Shown in pieces: positions 36,865 to 46,154 of a stretch of DNA of 64,000 nucleotides. The notes under the pieces are model-generated. The model had not been told where the DNA came from and searched no databases. It saw only the letters and a list, made by a program, of their open reading frames with translations. Each line of letters starts with the position of its first letter. Positions within the stretch are counted from its first letter, which is position 1. The stretch comes from JACPNO01 sp963825405 (GTDB taxonomy: Bacteria; Acidobacteriota; Terriglobia; Bryobacterales; Bryobacteraceae): positions 231,279 through 295,278 of the forward strand of contig CAWGTB010000002.1 of NCBI GenBank assembly GCA_963825405.1, read 5' to 3'. A program made the translations under genes and the position numbers.

Positions 36865-37065
36865 ATGAAACACTATCTACCGCTTGCCAAGAACGAAGAA
36901 GCGGAGATCTGGGCGAAGCAAAGAGTCATGAAACAACAGGAAGATCCGAGCGTCATTGTGCCGGATGATGAACGGGTCGAAGACGCCGGGCTGAACTATG
37001 AGGAAGCCCCGCCACCTGCAGTGGGCAAGACCGTCCGGCAGAAAAAGGCTATGGCCATCGCATGA
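36865..37065 (+). CDS. Small operon protein of unknown function
   Basis: 66 residues, MKHYLPLAKNEEAEIWAKQR then VMKQQEDPSVIVPDDERVED and a basic tail (VGKTVRQKKAMAIA). Charged, soluble, without known motif. It sits 7 bp after the radical SAM stop and overlaps the HSP90-like ATPase start in ATGA, so it is clearly part of the operon and may be an adaptor subunit. Confidence 0.6.
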   Translation: MKHYLPLAKNEEAEIWAKQRVMKQQEDPSVIVPDDERVEDAGLNYEEAPPPAVGKTVRQKKAMAIA

Positions 37066-38619
37066 GCACGCATATCGTACCCATCACGTTGCGGGAAGCA
37101 CCGTGGCAGACCATTGCAAACGAGATCGTTATCGGCAAAGACATTCTGGAGCTGCTTAGCAGCTCAATGTACGTGGACCCGATGACGATCTACCGCGAGT
37201 ACGTGCAGAACGCGGCTGATTCGATCGATGAGGCGCGCGCCGGAGGGCTGCTTGGTCCTGAAGAGCCGGGCAAGGTCACGATAAGCATCGACCTCGACGC
37301 GCGGAACGTGAAGATCGCCGACAATGGCACCGGGATCGCGCACGCAGAATTCGGTAGCCGCCTGACGGCATTCGGAGCCAGCAAGAAGCGAGGGCGAGGG
37401 GCAAGGGGGTTCCGCGGTGTCGGCAGACTGGCTGGCATCGGCTATTGCCAGGAACTGATATTCCGGTCACGTATTCCGGGTGAGACCAAGGTCAGCGAGA
37501 TCCGCTGGGACTGTCGCAAGCTTAAGACCATACTGCGGTCCGAGCGAGGAGCATCATGATCTGCGCGAAGCGGTGGGGCAGGTGGTTGAGCTCCGCCGCA
37601 CTCCGGCCATCAATGCGCGGGAACGCTTCTTCGAAGTCGAGTTGCGCGGCATCATCCGGCATCGCAATGATCAACTGCTGAGCGCTTCCGCGGTCAACAA
37701 CTATCTCGCCCAGGTCGCGCCGGTTCCCTTCCGTAAGGACTTTCCATTTAAAGACAAGATACTGAGTCATGTCGGTTCAGAAGTTCGTTTAGGAGATCTC
37801 CAGATTCTGATCGGCGACGATTCGACCCCTATCTATCGGCCGCATGGCGACGCACTGGAAGTTGGCGTTGGCACCTTCGACCGATTCACCGAGGTTGAGC
37901 TGCTGAATATTGATGGTATCGACGGGGAGACAGCCTGCCTAGGCTGGGTCCTTCATCATGGCTATACTGGTGCGCTGCCTGCCGCATGCAGTGTGCGAGG
38001 CCTGAGGGTACGCTCCGGAAATATTCAGATCGGCGACGACCGGATGCTTGAGGAGCTATTTCCAGAAGCTCGGTTCAATGGCTGGAGTGTCGGTGAGCTG
38101 CATGTCGTCGACCCGCGCATCATTCCGAACGGAAGGCGCGACCACTTCGAGCAGAGCGTTCATTTTCATAACCTGCTTACCCATCTCGCGCCCGTGGCGC
38201 GCGATATCACCAGAAAGTGCCGCACCAGCAGCATTCAGCGGAAGTGGTCGCGGGATTTCGAACTGCGCGAGATCTCCATCCGGGAAAAGGCCGCCATCAT
38301 CAAGCAGGGTGCGCTGAGCCGGCGGAATCGATATCAGGTCACCGAGGAGGTCAAGGCAGGGTTGGCCTTCCTTAGCGGAATCATCACCAAAGGCATTCTC
38401 CCGGCTGCCGTAGTGCCTGAGCTGAAAAGGCGCATAGAGAAGCTGGAGCGCGATGTAAGCAGGATCCTTAAAGCGCCTGTCCGGGCCGGTGCCCTATCGG
38501 ACATCCCTTCCTCCAAGCGGCGCGCATACGAGCAACTGATTGGCTTAATATACGAATGCAGCGCAAGCCAAGCCAACGCAAAGCTTCTGGTCGATAAGAT
38601 TCTGGCGAGAATCACGTAA
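37062..38619 (+). CDS. HSP90/GHKL-type ATPase (one frameshift)
   Basis: N-terminal GHKL fold: YREYVQNAADSIDEARAGG (N-box), NVKIADNGTGIAHAEFGSRL (G1 box DxGxG) and GARGFRGVGRLAGIGYCQEL (G2 lid). A frame break near 37540 separates it from a ~350-residue C-terminal half (LREAVGQVVELRRTPAINAR, RFNGWSVGELHVVDPRII, IPNGRRDHFEQSVHFHNLL) ending in a coiled coil. About 515 residues after joining. Stand-alone HSP90-like ATPases in defence loci (as in MORC-type or Zorya-like contexts) are thought to act as conformational switches. Here it lies between a radical SAM enzyme and a DGQHR protein. Confidence 0.8.
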
Positions 38620-38664
38620 GGGCCGTCTGTAAAAATCTCTTTCGAAAGGACTGGACCTCTCAGG

Positions 38665-39657
38665 ATGGCCCTCAAGCAGAGTGCTGTTGAGTCGGGCGAT
38701 AAGATTGTTCAGGCACTACGACTGCAAATCTCGCCTCCGGTCTACGTGACCGTCATTCCCGGCAGGTGGCTGCTTGAGCACACGACGCCCTCATGGCGGC
38801 TGAAAGACCCGATAAAAGGATTTCAGCGAATCGTCAATCAAGCCCGTGCCAAGCAAATTGCCCGGACCGTGCTCGATGAAGAGCGAACATTTCCAAATGC
38901 AATAACGCTTGCTACTGATATCAAAGCCTTCAAACCCTCCGGCGACGGTGATGGCATCCTCCTTCCTAAAAAGGTGAAATTCCTCGTTGTGGACGGTCAA
39001 CATCGCCTCTGGGCGCAGACATTCACCGATATCGAAAGCCAGTATGCCTGCATCGTCCATTTACGAAAGACCGAGAAGGAAATGGCGGAGTTATTTCTGG
39101 AAATCAACGACAACCAGCGTCGCGTGCCATCGTCTCTCCGCTGGGACTTGGTAAGACTGGTGAGGCCCGAGGGCGACGAGGCCGCGGTTACGGCGGCGGA
39201 ACTTGTTTTTGAATTGGCAACCCGCTCAGACAGCCCGTTTTACTACGCCATCGATCTGACGGGCGAGCAGAAAGAGGTAAGCATCAAACAGGGGTCACTA
39301 GCGCCCGAGATTAAGACTTTGGTAGGCAAGATAAATAGGCAACTCGACCCGACGTTCGAAGAGTATGTGACGCTCCTCATTCGATTCTTCTCCGCCGTTC
39401 GGTCGCTGAATCCTCAAGGGTGGGGCGATCCGGGCACGACCTACTATAAGGCGAAGGTTCTGCGGGCCCTTATACGAGTGCTTACCGACATCATCATTAA
39501 GGAACAAGCGCTTGAATCCCTGACTGCGATGTTCCTTCTAAAGGACCTCAAGAAAATCAAGCCGGCCAGTCTGAATGACGATGTGATCCGTGCTGCGCAA
39601 GGAGCAGCTGGCGTAACCGACCTTTACCAAGTGATGAGAGATCAGGTGTTCGCATAA
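38665..39657 (+). CDS. DGQHR-domain (DndB-like) protein, second copy
   Basis: 330 residues, intact. YVTVIPGRWLLEHTTPSWRL starts the domain, RAKQIARTVLDEERTFPNAI and VKFLVVDGQHRLWAQTFTDI contain the exact DGQHR box, and EMAELFLEINDNQRRVPSSL matches the following helix-strand of the family. A helical C-terminus follows. DndB, the best known member, is a transcriptional repressor and ATPase in phosphorothioate systems; others are in 7-deazaguanine loci. No dndCDE or dpd genes are visible here. ATG 38665 follows a GAAAGGA site. Two DGQHR proteins in one operon suggest different roles. Confidence 0.82.
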   Translation: MALKQSAVESGDKIVQALRLQISPPVYVTVIPGRWLLEHTTPSWRLKDPIKGFQRIVNQARAKQIARTVLDEERTFPNAITLATDIKAFKPSGDGDGILLPKKVKFLVVDGQHRLWAQTFTDIESQYACIVHLRKTEKEMAELFLEINDNQRRVPSSLRWDLVRLVRPEGDEAAVTAAELVFELATRSDSPFYYAIDLTGEQKEVSIKQGSLAPEIKTLVGKINRQLDPTFEEYVTLLIRFFSAVRSLNPQGWGDPGTTYYKAKVLRALIRVLTDIIIKEQALESLTAMFLLKDLKKIKPASLNDDVIRAAQGAAGVTDLYQVMRDQVFA

Positions 39658-39658
39658 A

Positions 39659-40495
39659 ATGCATCTCTTCGATATTACCGAGGCGCTCCACTTCTGTACA
39701 CCGCTGGCGGCGCATCAGCCAGGAACTGGACAATCACTATCGCAATTCCATAGGGGGCTGCCCACCAGAACCATCCGGCTGAGCGAAGGGACGACGCCAT
39801 TCGACGTTCATCGAGTGAGCCTTCTCAACGCTGTGGAACGATGGATTCTGTTCGGAGTGGCCGACTATCGGCGTGCTCTCGATATGTTGATACCGAGTAA
39901 TGCACCCTGGGCTCACGTCACGTTGTACTATTCCTCGTTCTTTGGTGCGAACGCAATCCTTGGAATGTTCGGGGGGTGGATAGACCATGAGCGCCTTGTT
40001 GATGTCGAGCAAGGTTTTCCGACTGCCCAGACCTTGAAGGTTACGAAGCGCCCGCGCTCTCCCAACGGCTACACAGGAAGCCACACGATATTTTGGGACT
40101 ACTTCTACGAGGGTTGCAATACTATAGCCCCGTGGGTTCCAACGAAATTTCAAGCAGCGATAACGCCCGTCAACGGCGACCGGCGGTGGCTGACTAACAC
40201 ACGCAATGATATGAACTATGACATGCATGGGGCGTATAGCGGAGCGATATTCTTCGGCACCAATTTCAACCCGAAGAAACTGAGCTCGCTCTCGGGCTCA
40301 CTCGGCCAACAACTTGAGGTGACCGAGAACATGTTGAAACTAGCTCTCTACTTCGCAATGGAACTGAAAGTCAGAAGCTTCGCCTTCGAGGGACTGGGGG
40401 ACGGAAGCCGTTCGAAAGTCTTTCGCGAGCTCGTATCGAAGCCGACGCCAGGACTCGTCAACCAGTCGATATCGCGAGAGCTTATTCTGCACTGA
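39659..40495 (+). CDS. HEPN-like protein of unknown function
   Basis: 278 residues, one base after the DGQHR stop, so same transcript. Mostly helical with aromatic patches: FDVHRVSLLNAVERWILFGV, SHTIFWDYFYEGCNTIAPWV and RRWLTNTRNDMNYDMHGAYS. The last resembles the R-N-x-x-N-Y-type motif of HEPN or HEPN-like helical domains. Family not recognised with certainty, and an RNase role would be speculative. It is the last gene of the six-gene operon and is convergent with the Pycsar operon, 95 bp away. Confidence 0.5.
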   Translation: MHLFDITEALHFCTPLAAHQPGTGQSLSQFHRGLPTRTIRLSEGTTPFDVHRVSLLNAVERWILFGVADYRRALDMLIPSNAPWAHVTLYYSSFFGANAILGMFGGWIDHERLVDVEQGFPTAQTLKVTKRPRSPNGYTGSHTIFWDYFYEGCNTIAPWVPTKFQAAITPVNGDRRWLTNTRNDMNYDMHGAYSGAIFFGTNFNPKKLSSLSGSLGQQLEVTENMLKLALYFAMELKVRSFAFEGLGDGSRSKVFRELVSKPTPGLVNQSISRELILH

Positions 40496-40590
40496 ATGCG
40501 CGCCAAAACCCCAGGGATGAGCTTCAGGTAATGAATGGCCACTTCTGATGTCTTCGCCGAAGACGGCGCTCACATCCGAACGCAATACTA

Positions 40591-41214
40591 CTATGCCAGA
40601 ATCATGGCGGCGACCGCCGCGAGCGCGCCGCCAACCGCAGAGGCTGTCGAGAGTCGAAGCCAGTTGTACTTTTTGGTTGCAATCCCGCAAATCACAAAAA
40701 GATGGTAAGCCAATTCCTTGGCGAGGTCCTCCCCTTTCAGACCCTGGAGCCCTTCCCAAAACTCCTTCCCGGATTGATGTTGGCCTATAGCATCCCAGAA
40801 AAGATACCCTAAACCCGACGGATTCTGAAGCCGCGGAACCACTGAAATAGCCGCAAAGCACACTGCTCCAACAAGCAGGGCAACAGCTAGGAAACTGGAC
40901 CAAGAGTATAGCGTCCACGTCTGCGGCGGAGTGCGAAGCTGCACCGCCGCACCGGTCGCCTTCAACACGCCCAGCAACGCCACTGAGAATCCCAAAATGA
41001 TGTTCGCTTTGGTATCTGCAAATCGGATATAGTCATTAACATACTTGTGAACGTTCCACAAGAAGTTCATCAAGTCGGCTACTTGGCTTGTATTGCAAAC
41101 CACTTGATTCGTGCTGATTGGAGCCGTCCCTGACGCCGAGGAGGAAACTTCGTTAATTGATACCGAGGGAGCCTGCCGGTGCACCTCCGAACCAGATACC
41201 CGCTTTCTCTTCAT
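40591..41214 (-). CDS. pycTM: Pycsar-type transmembrane effector (PycTM/DUF5706-like)
   Basis: 207 residues. VHKYVNDYIRFADTKANIIL then GFSVALLGVLKATG is the signature of the DUF5706/PycTM family: an amphipathic helix with FADTKAN, then the first membrane helix. WSSFLAVALLVGAVCFAAIS is the second helix and LSTASAVGGALAAVAAMILA the C-terminal one. In Pycsar, cyclic UMP or CMP made on infection opens such membrane effectors and kills the cell before phage release. Last gene of the minus-strand operon, 39 bp after the cyclase. The first ~45 residues are low-complexity and may be an unneeded extension. Confidence 0.85.
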   Translation of the reverse strand: MKRKRVSGSEVHRQAPSVSINEVSSSASGTAPISTNQVVCNTSQVADLMNFLWNVHKYVNDYIRFADTKANIILGFSVALLGVLKATGAAVQLRTPPQTWTLYSWSSFLAVALLVGAVCFAAISVVPRLQNPSGLGYLFWDAIGQHQSGKEFWEGLQGLKGEDLAKELAYHLFVICGIATKKYNWLRLSTASAVGGALAAVAAMILA

Positions 41215-41253
41215 AGAACCCCGTTACGTCTGCCGAGCGACTGACATCAAAGC

Positions 41254-42645
41254 CTATACTGGCCAGACCTCGTACGCGCCATATTCGTAGGGTTTTCCTT
41301 TCACTTCAATTGCAACCGTTCCCCACTCGGGCCTTCCTGCTAAATGCCACACCGGACGGCTCACCAGGATGGGCGCACGTCGTCGCATAAGGGCCTGGTC
41401 AAATCTGTTAGCCTGTGTTTCCAGGCGCTGCGCAAAATTAACATGGTCTCCCAAGGGACCATAAACGCGATTTCCGTCTGCTCCAAAGTAATCCAGAATG
41501 ACGGGCCCGCAGTTGATCCCTATGCCCAAATCAAATATCAACGGTTCGTATTCATCCCTCAAAAAGTCTTGAACTCGTTCTGAAGCCAAGAACTGTTTCT
41601 TCATTTCCTCGAAAGTCCTACACATCTTCCTTGCCGCTGCCACGGCAGACTCCACACTCGGAACCTTATCCAACCCATACTCGCCAAAGACCGCCATTAT
41701 TCCGTCGCCTGCGATACGCTGTACGCGTCCGCCGTGCTCTCGGACTATCTCCCCCATTGCTCGACAATAATCCACCATGAACTTTGTCAACTCACGCACG
41801 CGTCCAAAATTCCGCAGAATCTCAGTTAAGGGCGTGAAGTCGCGAAGGTCAGCGAACAATACCGCCACGAACCGTTGGCCGGGCACCTTAAAGCTCGGCA
41901 AATATGTTTCGGAAGTTGCGCCATAATGTGTCTCCAGTAAACGAGCTATGAAGACACTAAAGATTTTGGTCGCAAGTGACAATCTTTCTCCCCGAACATT
42001 GTCTATTTGTATTGGGTCAAATTTGCCGTTGTTCCACAACAACAACGTTCCAAGCCTGCCGGCTGGCAGCTTTTGCGAAAGACCTGAGAGCGGAACCACG
42101 AAGACTTTGTCACTGTTGCACTCTATGAGAGGGCTCGTGCTCGTTGCGAGCGACACATCCGGCCCACGGCGAGCAGTGTTAAGAATTGTCATGATGCGAG
42201 ACCACGACCGTCGGTCTTGAACAACTACGGAATTTGTGGAACAACGACTGAGCAGTGTGAAAACGTCTGACTGCAGGCCTTTCGCCTTGTGGTAATCGCC
42301 CTCAGTTGCTCGGGCATATTCCGGAAGGGCCAATTCACGCGAGTATACAGCGCCGGCTCCTTGTCGCCCCTCAAGAGCGCATTTCAGATATCGGGCGACG
42401 GATTTGTCCACGTACAAATGGTCGATTTCAAAGATTCCAATCGAGGCGTCGGGGCCTGGAACAGTATTACAGAGAATGTGTAAGCCGTGGGTAGCCCCAG
42501 AATACATCATCAGCTTGCCCATAACCTCCGTAAAGATATGACGTAAAGCTACCGGCAGTGGCTCGTCTGGCCGAACACACAAAAAGAGATTATTAACAAA
42601 TTGAAGTGCATCCAAAAGAATCCAATGGCCTTCGGCCTGAGTCAT
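41254..42645 (-). CDS. pycC: Pycsar-type class III nucleotide cyclase (PycC-like) with GAF-like N-terminus
   Basis: 463 residues. The C-terminal class III cyclase domain reads FVAVLFADLRDFTPLTEILR (first metal Asp), GGRVQRIAGDGIMAVFGEYG (second metal Asp) and FDLGIGINCGPVILDYFGAD, then RVYGPLGDHVNFAQRLETQA (transition-state Asn/Arg). The first ~230 residues look like a GAF-type sensor. PycC enzymes make cCMP or cUMP. The base specificity here cannot be proven from sequence, but pairing with a PycTM effector strongly favours Pycsar. ATG 42645 overlaps the stop of a receiver gene (ATGA), so it is translationally coupled to a signalling protein. Confidence 0.85.
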   Translation of the reverse strand: MTQAEGHWILLDALQFVNNLFLCVRPDEPLPVALRHIFTEVMGKLMMYSGATHGLHILCNTVPGPDASIGIFEIDHLYVDKSVARYLKCALEGRQGAGAVYSRELALPEYARATEGDYHKAKGLQSDVFTLLSRCSTNSVVVQDRRSWSRIMTILNTARRGPDVSLATSTSPLIECNSDKVFVVPLSGLSQKLPAGRLGTLLLWNNGKFDPIQIDNVRGERLSLATKIFSVFIARLLETHYGATSETYLPSFKVPGQRFVAVLFADLRDFTPLTEILRNFGRVRELTKFMVDYCRAMGEIVREHGGRVQRIAGDGIMAVFGEYGLDKVPSVESAVAAARKMCRTFEEMKKQFLASERVQDFLRDEYEPLIFDLGIGINCGPVILDYFGADGNRVYGPLGDHVNFAQRLETQANRFDQALMRRRAPILVSRPVWHLAGRPEWGTVAIEVKGKPYEYGAYEVWPV

Positions 42646-43024
42646 GTGCGTTCTCCGATAAGACTCGTGACCCTAGATAGTAGTAGCTCCAATTCGAACG
42701 GTTTTTCAATCCATTCGTAAGCCACGCGCTTGGCCTTAAGGTCGTGAACCCCGGGCGCTAGAGATTCCGGTAGGACTGAAATGAAGATAACCGGATACTC
42801 AGGCAGAGTTAGGCTCGTCGCGAGTCGAGATACTGCCCTGATACCTCGTTAGCACCGCTGGGAAGACGGACGTCGACAATCCAGAGCTGTGCGTTGGGAG
42901 CGTGTCTAATAACATCCTCTTCGTTCGTTGCCTCAAGGACTGTAAAGCCATGGTCCTCAAGGAGGCTGACAATTGGAAAACGATAGCCATCATCATCGTC
43001 TGCAACCAAGATTGTGGTTGACAT
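42642..43024 (-). CDS. Response-regulator receiver protein (one frameshift)
   Basis: ATG 43024: MSTTILVADDDDGYRFPIVS has the acidic pocket, LWIVDVRLPSGANE the phospho-acceptor Asp, and after a one-base shift near 42845 LTLPEYPVIFISVLPESLA (Ser switch) and RVAYEWIEKPFELELLLSR (conserved Lys-Pro). About 127 residues: a stand-alone CheY-like receiver with no output domain. It starts one base after the kinase stop and its own stop overlaps the cyclase start. The arrangement kinase-receiver-cyclase suggests phosphorelay control of second-messenger production; that is inference. Confidence 0.82.
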
Positions 43025-43025
43025 A

Positions 43026-44840
43026 TTAGGCCTCACTCAGTGGAATAATAATCATAAAAGTGGTTCCGATAGTCGACTTGCTTGAGACCTGGATGGCCCA
43101 GCCCAGCCCATCAAGTATCTGCTTTACTGTAGTCAACCCCATGCCAGTTCCTTGGGGGTGCCCAGGCGCTCGACGAGTTGAACCCGGGTTCGAAGATCCT
43201 CGGTAAATCCTCATCCGAAATGCCATGGCCTGTATCCTGTATCGTGAGATGAGCCGCCGATTCACCCCCGTGAAGAGTAACATGAACTACCCCATTGGCT
43301 TTTGAATATTTTATTGCATTATGAATGATGTTGTCGATTGCAATCTGAACACGAGTTTGAGCAGTTATGTCGATGCGAATGACAAAGGCTTCAGCTTCGG
43401 GCGGAAGGTGCGGAACTAAACGTATGCCGGTGTAGAGAAGCGGCTCAAACTCTTTCAAGCGCTCGCGAACCAGCATTGCAAGAGATAACCGGTGGACATC
43501 TTGGCGGGGCACCCAATCGATCGGCTTCTGAGCGAAAGCAACCAGGGTTTGGCTGGTCACATTCACGGCCAGGAGAGCTCGTTTGATAAATGTAATGGCA
43601 CTTTCGATACGCTCGATACTTTTACCGCAGGCGGCTTGAAGGCCTTGATCTCGCGTTCCAGGGCGCTGAGATTCATCGGCACCTGCCCAATCGGCGAACG
43701 AATGAGGTGGACAAGATCTGAGAGAAGCGAGGTACGTAGTTGTTGACCCAGATCTAAGACGAGGACGATCAAGCTTGCCATTACCCCACAAAGCGCGCGG
43801 TCAGACTCGGTGAAAAAGGCGGCACCTATTCGGTTTTCCACTTTCAACACACCTATAACGGACTCCTGTCGCAGGAGTGGCACGGCGTAAAGACAGCGGA
43901 ATGCTTCGTTACGATTGTGCCAGAGGTATTGGTCCCACTGGCCCTGCCAGGATGGATGAGCCTTGAGTTCTTCCCACGAGTTCGCCCAAAAAGGCTTTTT
44001 CCGAACGGCGACCCAAGCCGTAATACCTTTGATATCTTTGTCGGGCACGTCCGGATCGGGGAGGTAATACACCTGTTCAGCGCGCGCCTCTGTTGAGAAA
44101 CCGAAGCCGTCCGCGAGGCGAAGTTGGCGACCACTTGGGTCTACAAGCCACAGTGAACAGATTTCGGCGTGGAGTGTATTAGCAACGGTCTTGACGATTT
44201 CACTTACCTGTTGTCTAGGGTCAAAGGGCCTGAGGAGCGCCGCGACGAGGGTTGCAGGAACTTGAATTAATCGTTCTTCATGCTTTTCCAAAAGGCTGAA
44301 AGCATGAACCGCAAGAGATCTGTTCTGTGCCAATTCCCTGACGGCAAATCTGTCGGACGCCGAGAAACCGTCGGAGGAGTTCGCCTTGTTCTCTAGCTTG
44401 AGAACTCCAACCAGGTGGTCTCCTAGCAACAGAGGAAAGGCGCTGAGCGAATGGAAATGCCGCTCGGGATGGCCAGCCCATTGACTCTTGTCCATTTGCC
44501 CTTTCCAGCAGAATCCAAACTCAGATTTGAGCTGTTCAAAAGAGGATACGTGTACTTCACGCTTCGTCTGCGCAACATAGGCGGTCACACCCTCGGCGCT
44601 TAGGCCACTTGGATCGTCTCGGATCGCGTACGTCACCTCCTGCGCGAGAGTTTGCGGAGCTTTTGCAGATGCAGCAAGGAGCCGGAGCATCGGCGCACCC
44701 TTGTCGTCAACGTAGACACGCCAGATGGTACAAACTTCGGCCTCGAACTCATGCGCGCAGGTTTCAACGATGACGCTGCCAAATTGGTCAAAGGACTGCG
44801 CCTTGGAAATTGCTGTCAACAACCGATCACGAGCGTCCAT
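43026..44840 (-). CDS. GAF-GAF sensor histidine kinase (two frameshifts)
   Basis: ATG 44840 lies 6 nt after GAGGAGGG. Two GAF domains: the first with HSLSAFPLLLGDHLVGVLKL and the second with RCLYAVPLLRQESVIGVLKV. Each is preceded by the same motif, a W-x-GQ-type loop with AWVAVRKKPFWANSWEELK or AYVAQTKREVHVSSFEQLK. The dimerisation/phospho-acceptor helix is LLSDLVHLIRSPIGQVPMNL. After breaks near 43632 and 43180 come the kinase N-box NIIHNAIKYSKANGVVHVT, G1 box IQDTGHGISDEDLPRIFEPG and G2 box GTGMGLTTVKQIL. No membrane segments, so it is a cytoplasmic sensor. First gene of the operon ending in the Pycsar effector. Confidence 0.84.
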
Positions 44841-46154
44841 CGTGCCCTCCTCACCTTTTGGGGCTACCTGTGTGCATTGCCCCGTCACGAATTCCTCGGC
44901 TGAAACGGATGAATCATATCACTGTGGCCGACTGCGTGCGTTTTGCCCTGTGGTGTACGGTTATGCAAAACGTCCCCTCACTGGCCTACCGGTTGTGTTC
45001 CAAACCGGGAAATCCTGAACTGCTACCGGTCATGCGGCAGTTGGAATCGCGAATAGCGCAAGTCTTCCTGGCGTGTGTCTAGAGTTCCGTGGCGTGTATC
45101 CAGGGTTTCGCGCGGCGGCGACAGCGGCCTCGCTCTTTCCAAGAGGCTGAGGCCGCGCTGGCTAGTAGCGATGGGCAAGTCGGAGATGGATTCTGACGCG
45201 CTGAGACCCTGTCAACGCCATCGTCCCAACGGTCTTGGCAACGCTGTGTTCATAGACCGCTTCCACCACCGGAGCATGACAAGAGCGTTCCTCCCTAAGT
45301 CCCGGTTTAGATGATATATCAGAGGCGGAATCCTCTCCACCGATGGCAAGATGGGGACCCGGAACCGGATTGAACCATCGCTGCCCTGCGACGTTGGCAG
45401 GCGTATTTCCAAGCTTCTCTCCTGGAGGTTCTCCGGTTTGTTGGCCCTTTCCGAATCGATTTCTCGCTTTATTAACTAGATGGGAACGGCCGTAAAATTG
45501 GAAATGATCTGGAATCCTAGACGCTGATTCGTTTTCTTCCTTGCCGGCCAATATGCCGTACGGAAGCCTTTCTCGGAGGGCGCGGCGGCGAGTCGAGTGG
45601 TCGCTCTGGAGGCATCTAACCGATGCGGGGAACGGATGGAGTTTTTGTGCAGGACAGTTGACATTTAGACGCGTTTTTCCTTGTGTTTTGATTGTATTTA
45701 AATTATACTGCGCCGACACCCCAAGGATTTGCTGCTGTTTGGAAGAGGAAACGTGCTTCGGCTCGTCCCATTATGCCGTGTGATATCTCTGGAGGAAGGC
45801 AAACAGCCCGAGTTGCCGCGCAAGACCTGCCACTCCTTATGTAACGAGCTACGGCACTGGTTGAACGTGATCTCCTATAACCCGGGGAACTTATATACTC
45901 CATCTCTGGCGGATTGTGTGGCTTGCCATATTCAAGCATCCATAGTGAACTATTTGGGACACAAGACCCGCGAGAACCGAATCGAACCTGCTGTACTCAG
46001 CTGTGGGAATTTTCGTTTGTTGGAACGTGAGAGCAAAGTGCCTTGCGTTTTTTGACGTCCAGCATTGATTTGAGAGCTCGACGAATCTGGTTTTTGGAGT
46101 TAAAAGAAAGTTCGACCCTTGAGAAGACAGGGTCACTGAAGGAGTGGCGAATAG
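44841..46154. other. Gene-poor region between kinase and tyrosinase genes
   Basis: About 1.3 kb with only short, overlapping frames on both strands and no recognisable motif. It must hold the promoter of the kinase-Pycsar operon (minus strand) and that of the tyrosinase gene (plus strand). Remnants of a degraded gene at 45160-45720 on the minus strand are possible but could not be identified. Confidence 0.45.

Noticed and set aside
34446..40495. Assignment of the DGQHR operon to Dnd phosphorothioation or the Dpd 7-deazaguanine system
   Set aside because: DndC/D/E, DpdA-type transglycosylase and the other hallmark genes are absent; only the DGQHR family is shared.
45160..45720. 185-residue minus-strand ORF in the gap before the tyrosinase
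   Set aside because: No ribosome site, no recognisable motif and unusual composition; could be a relic, but it cannot be supported as a gene.
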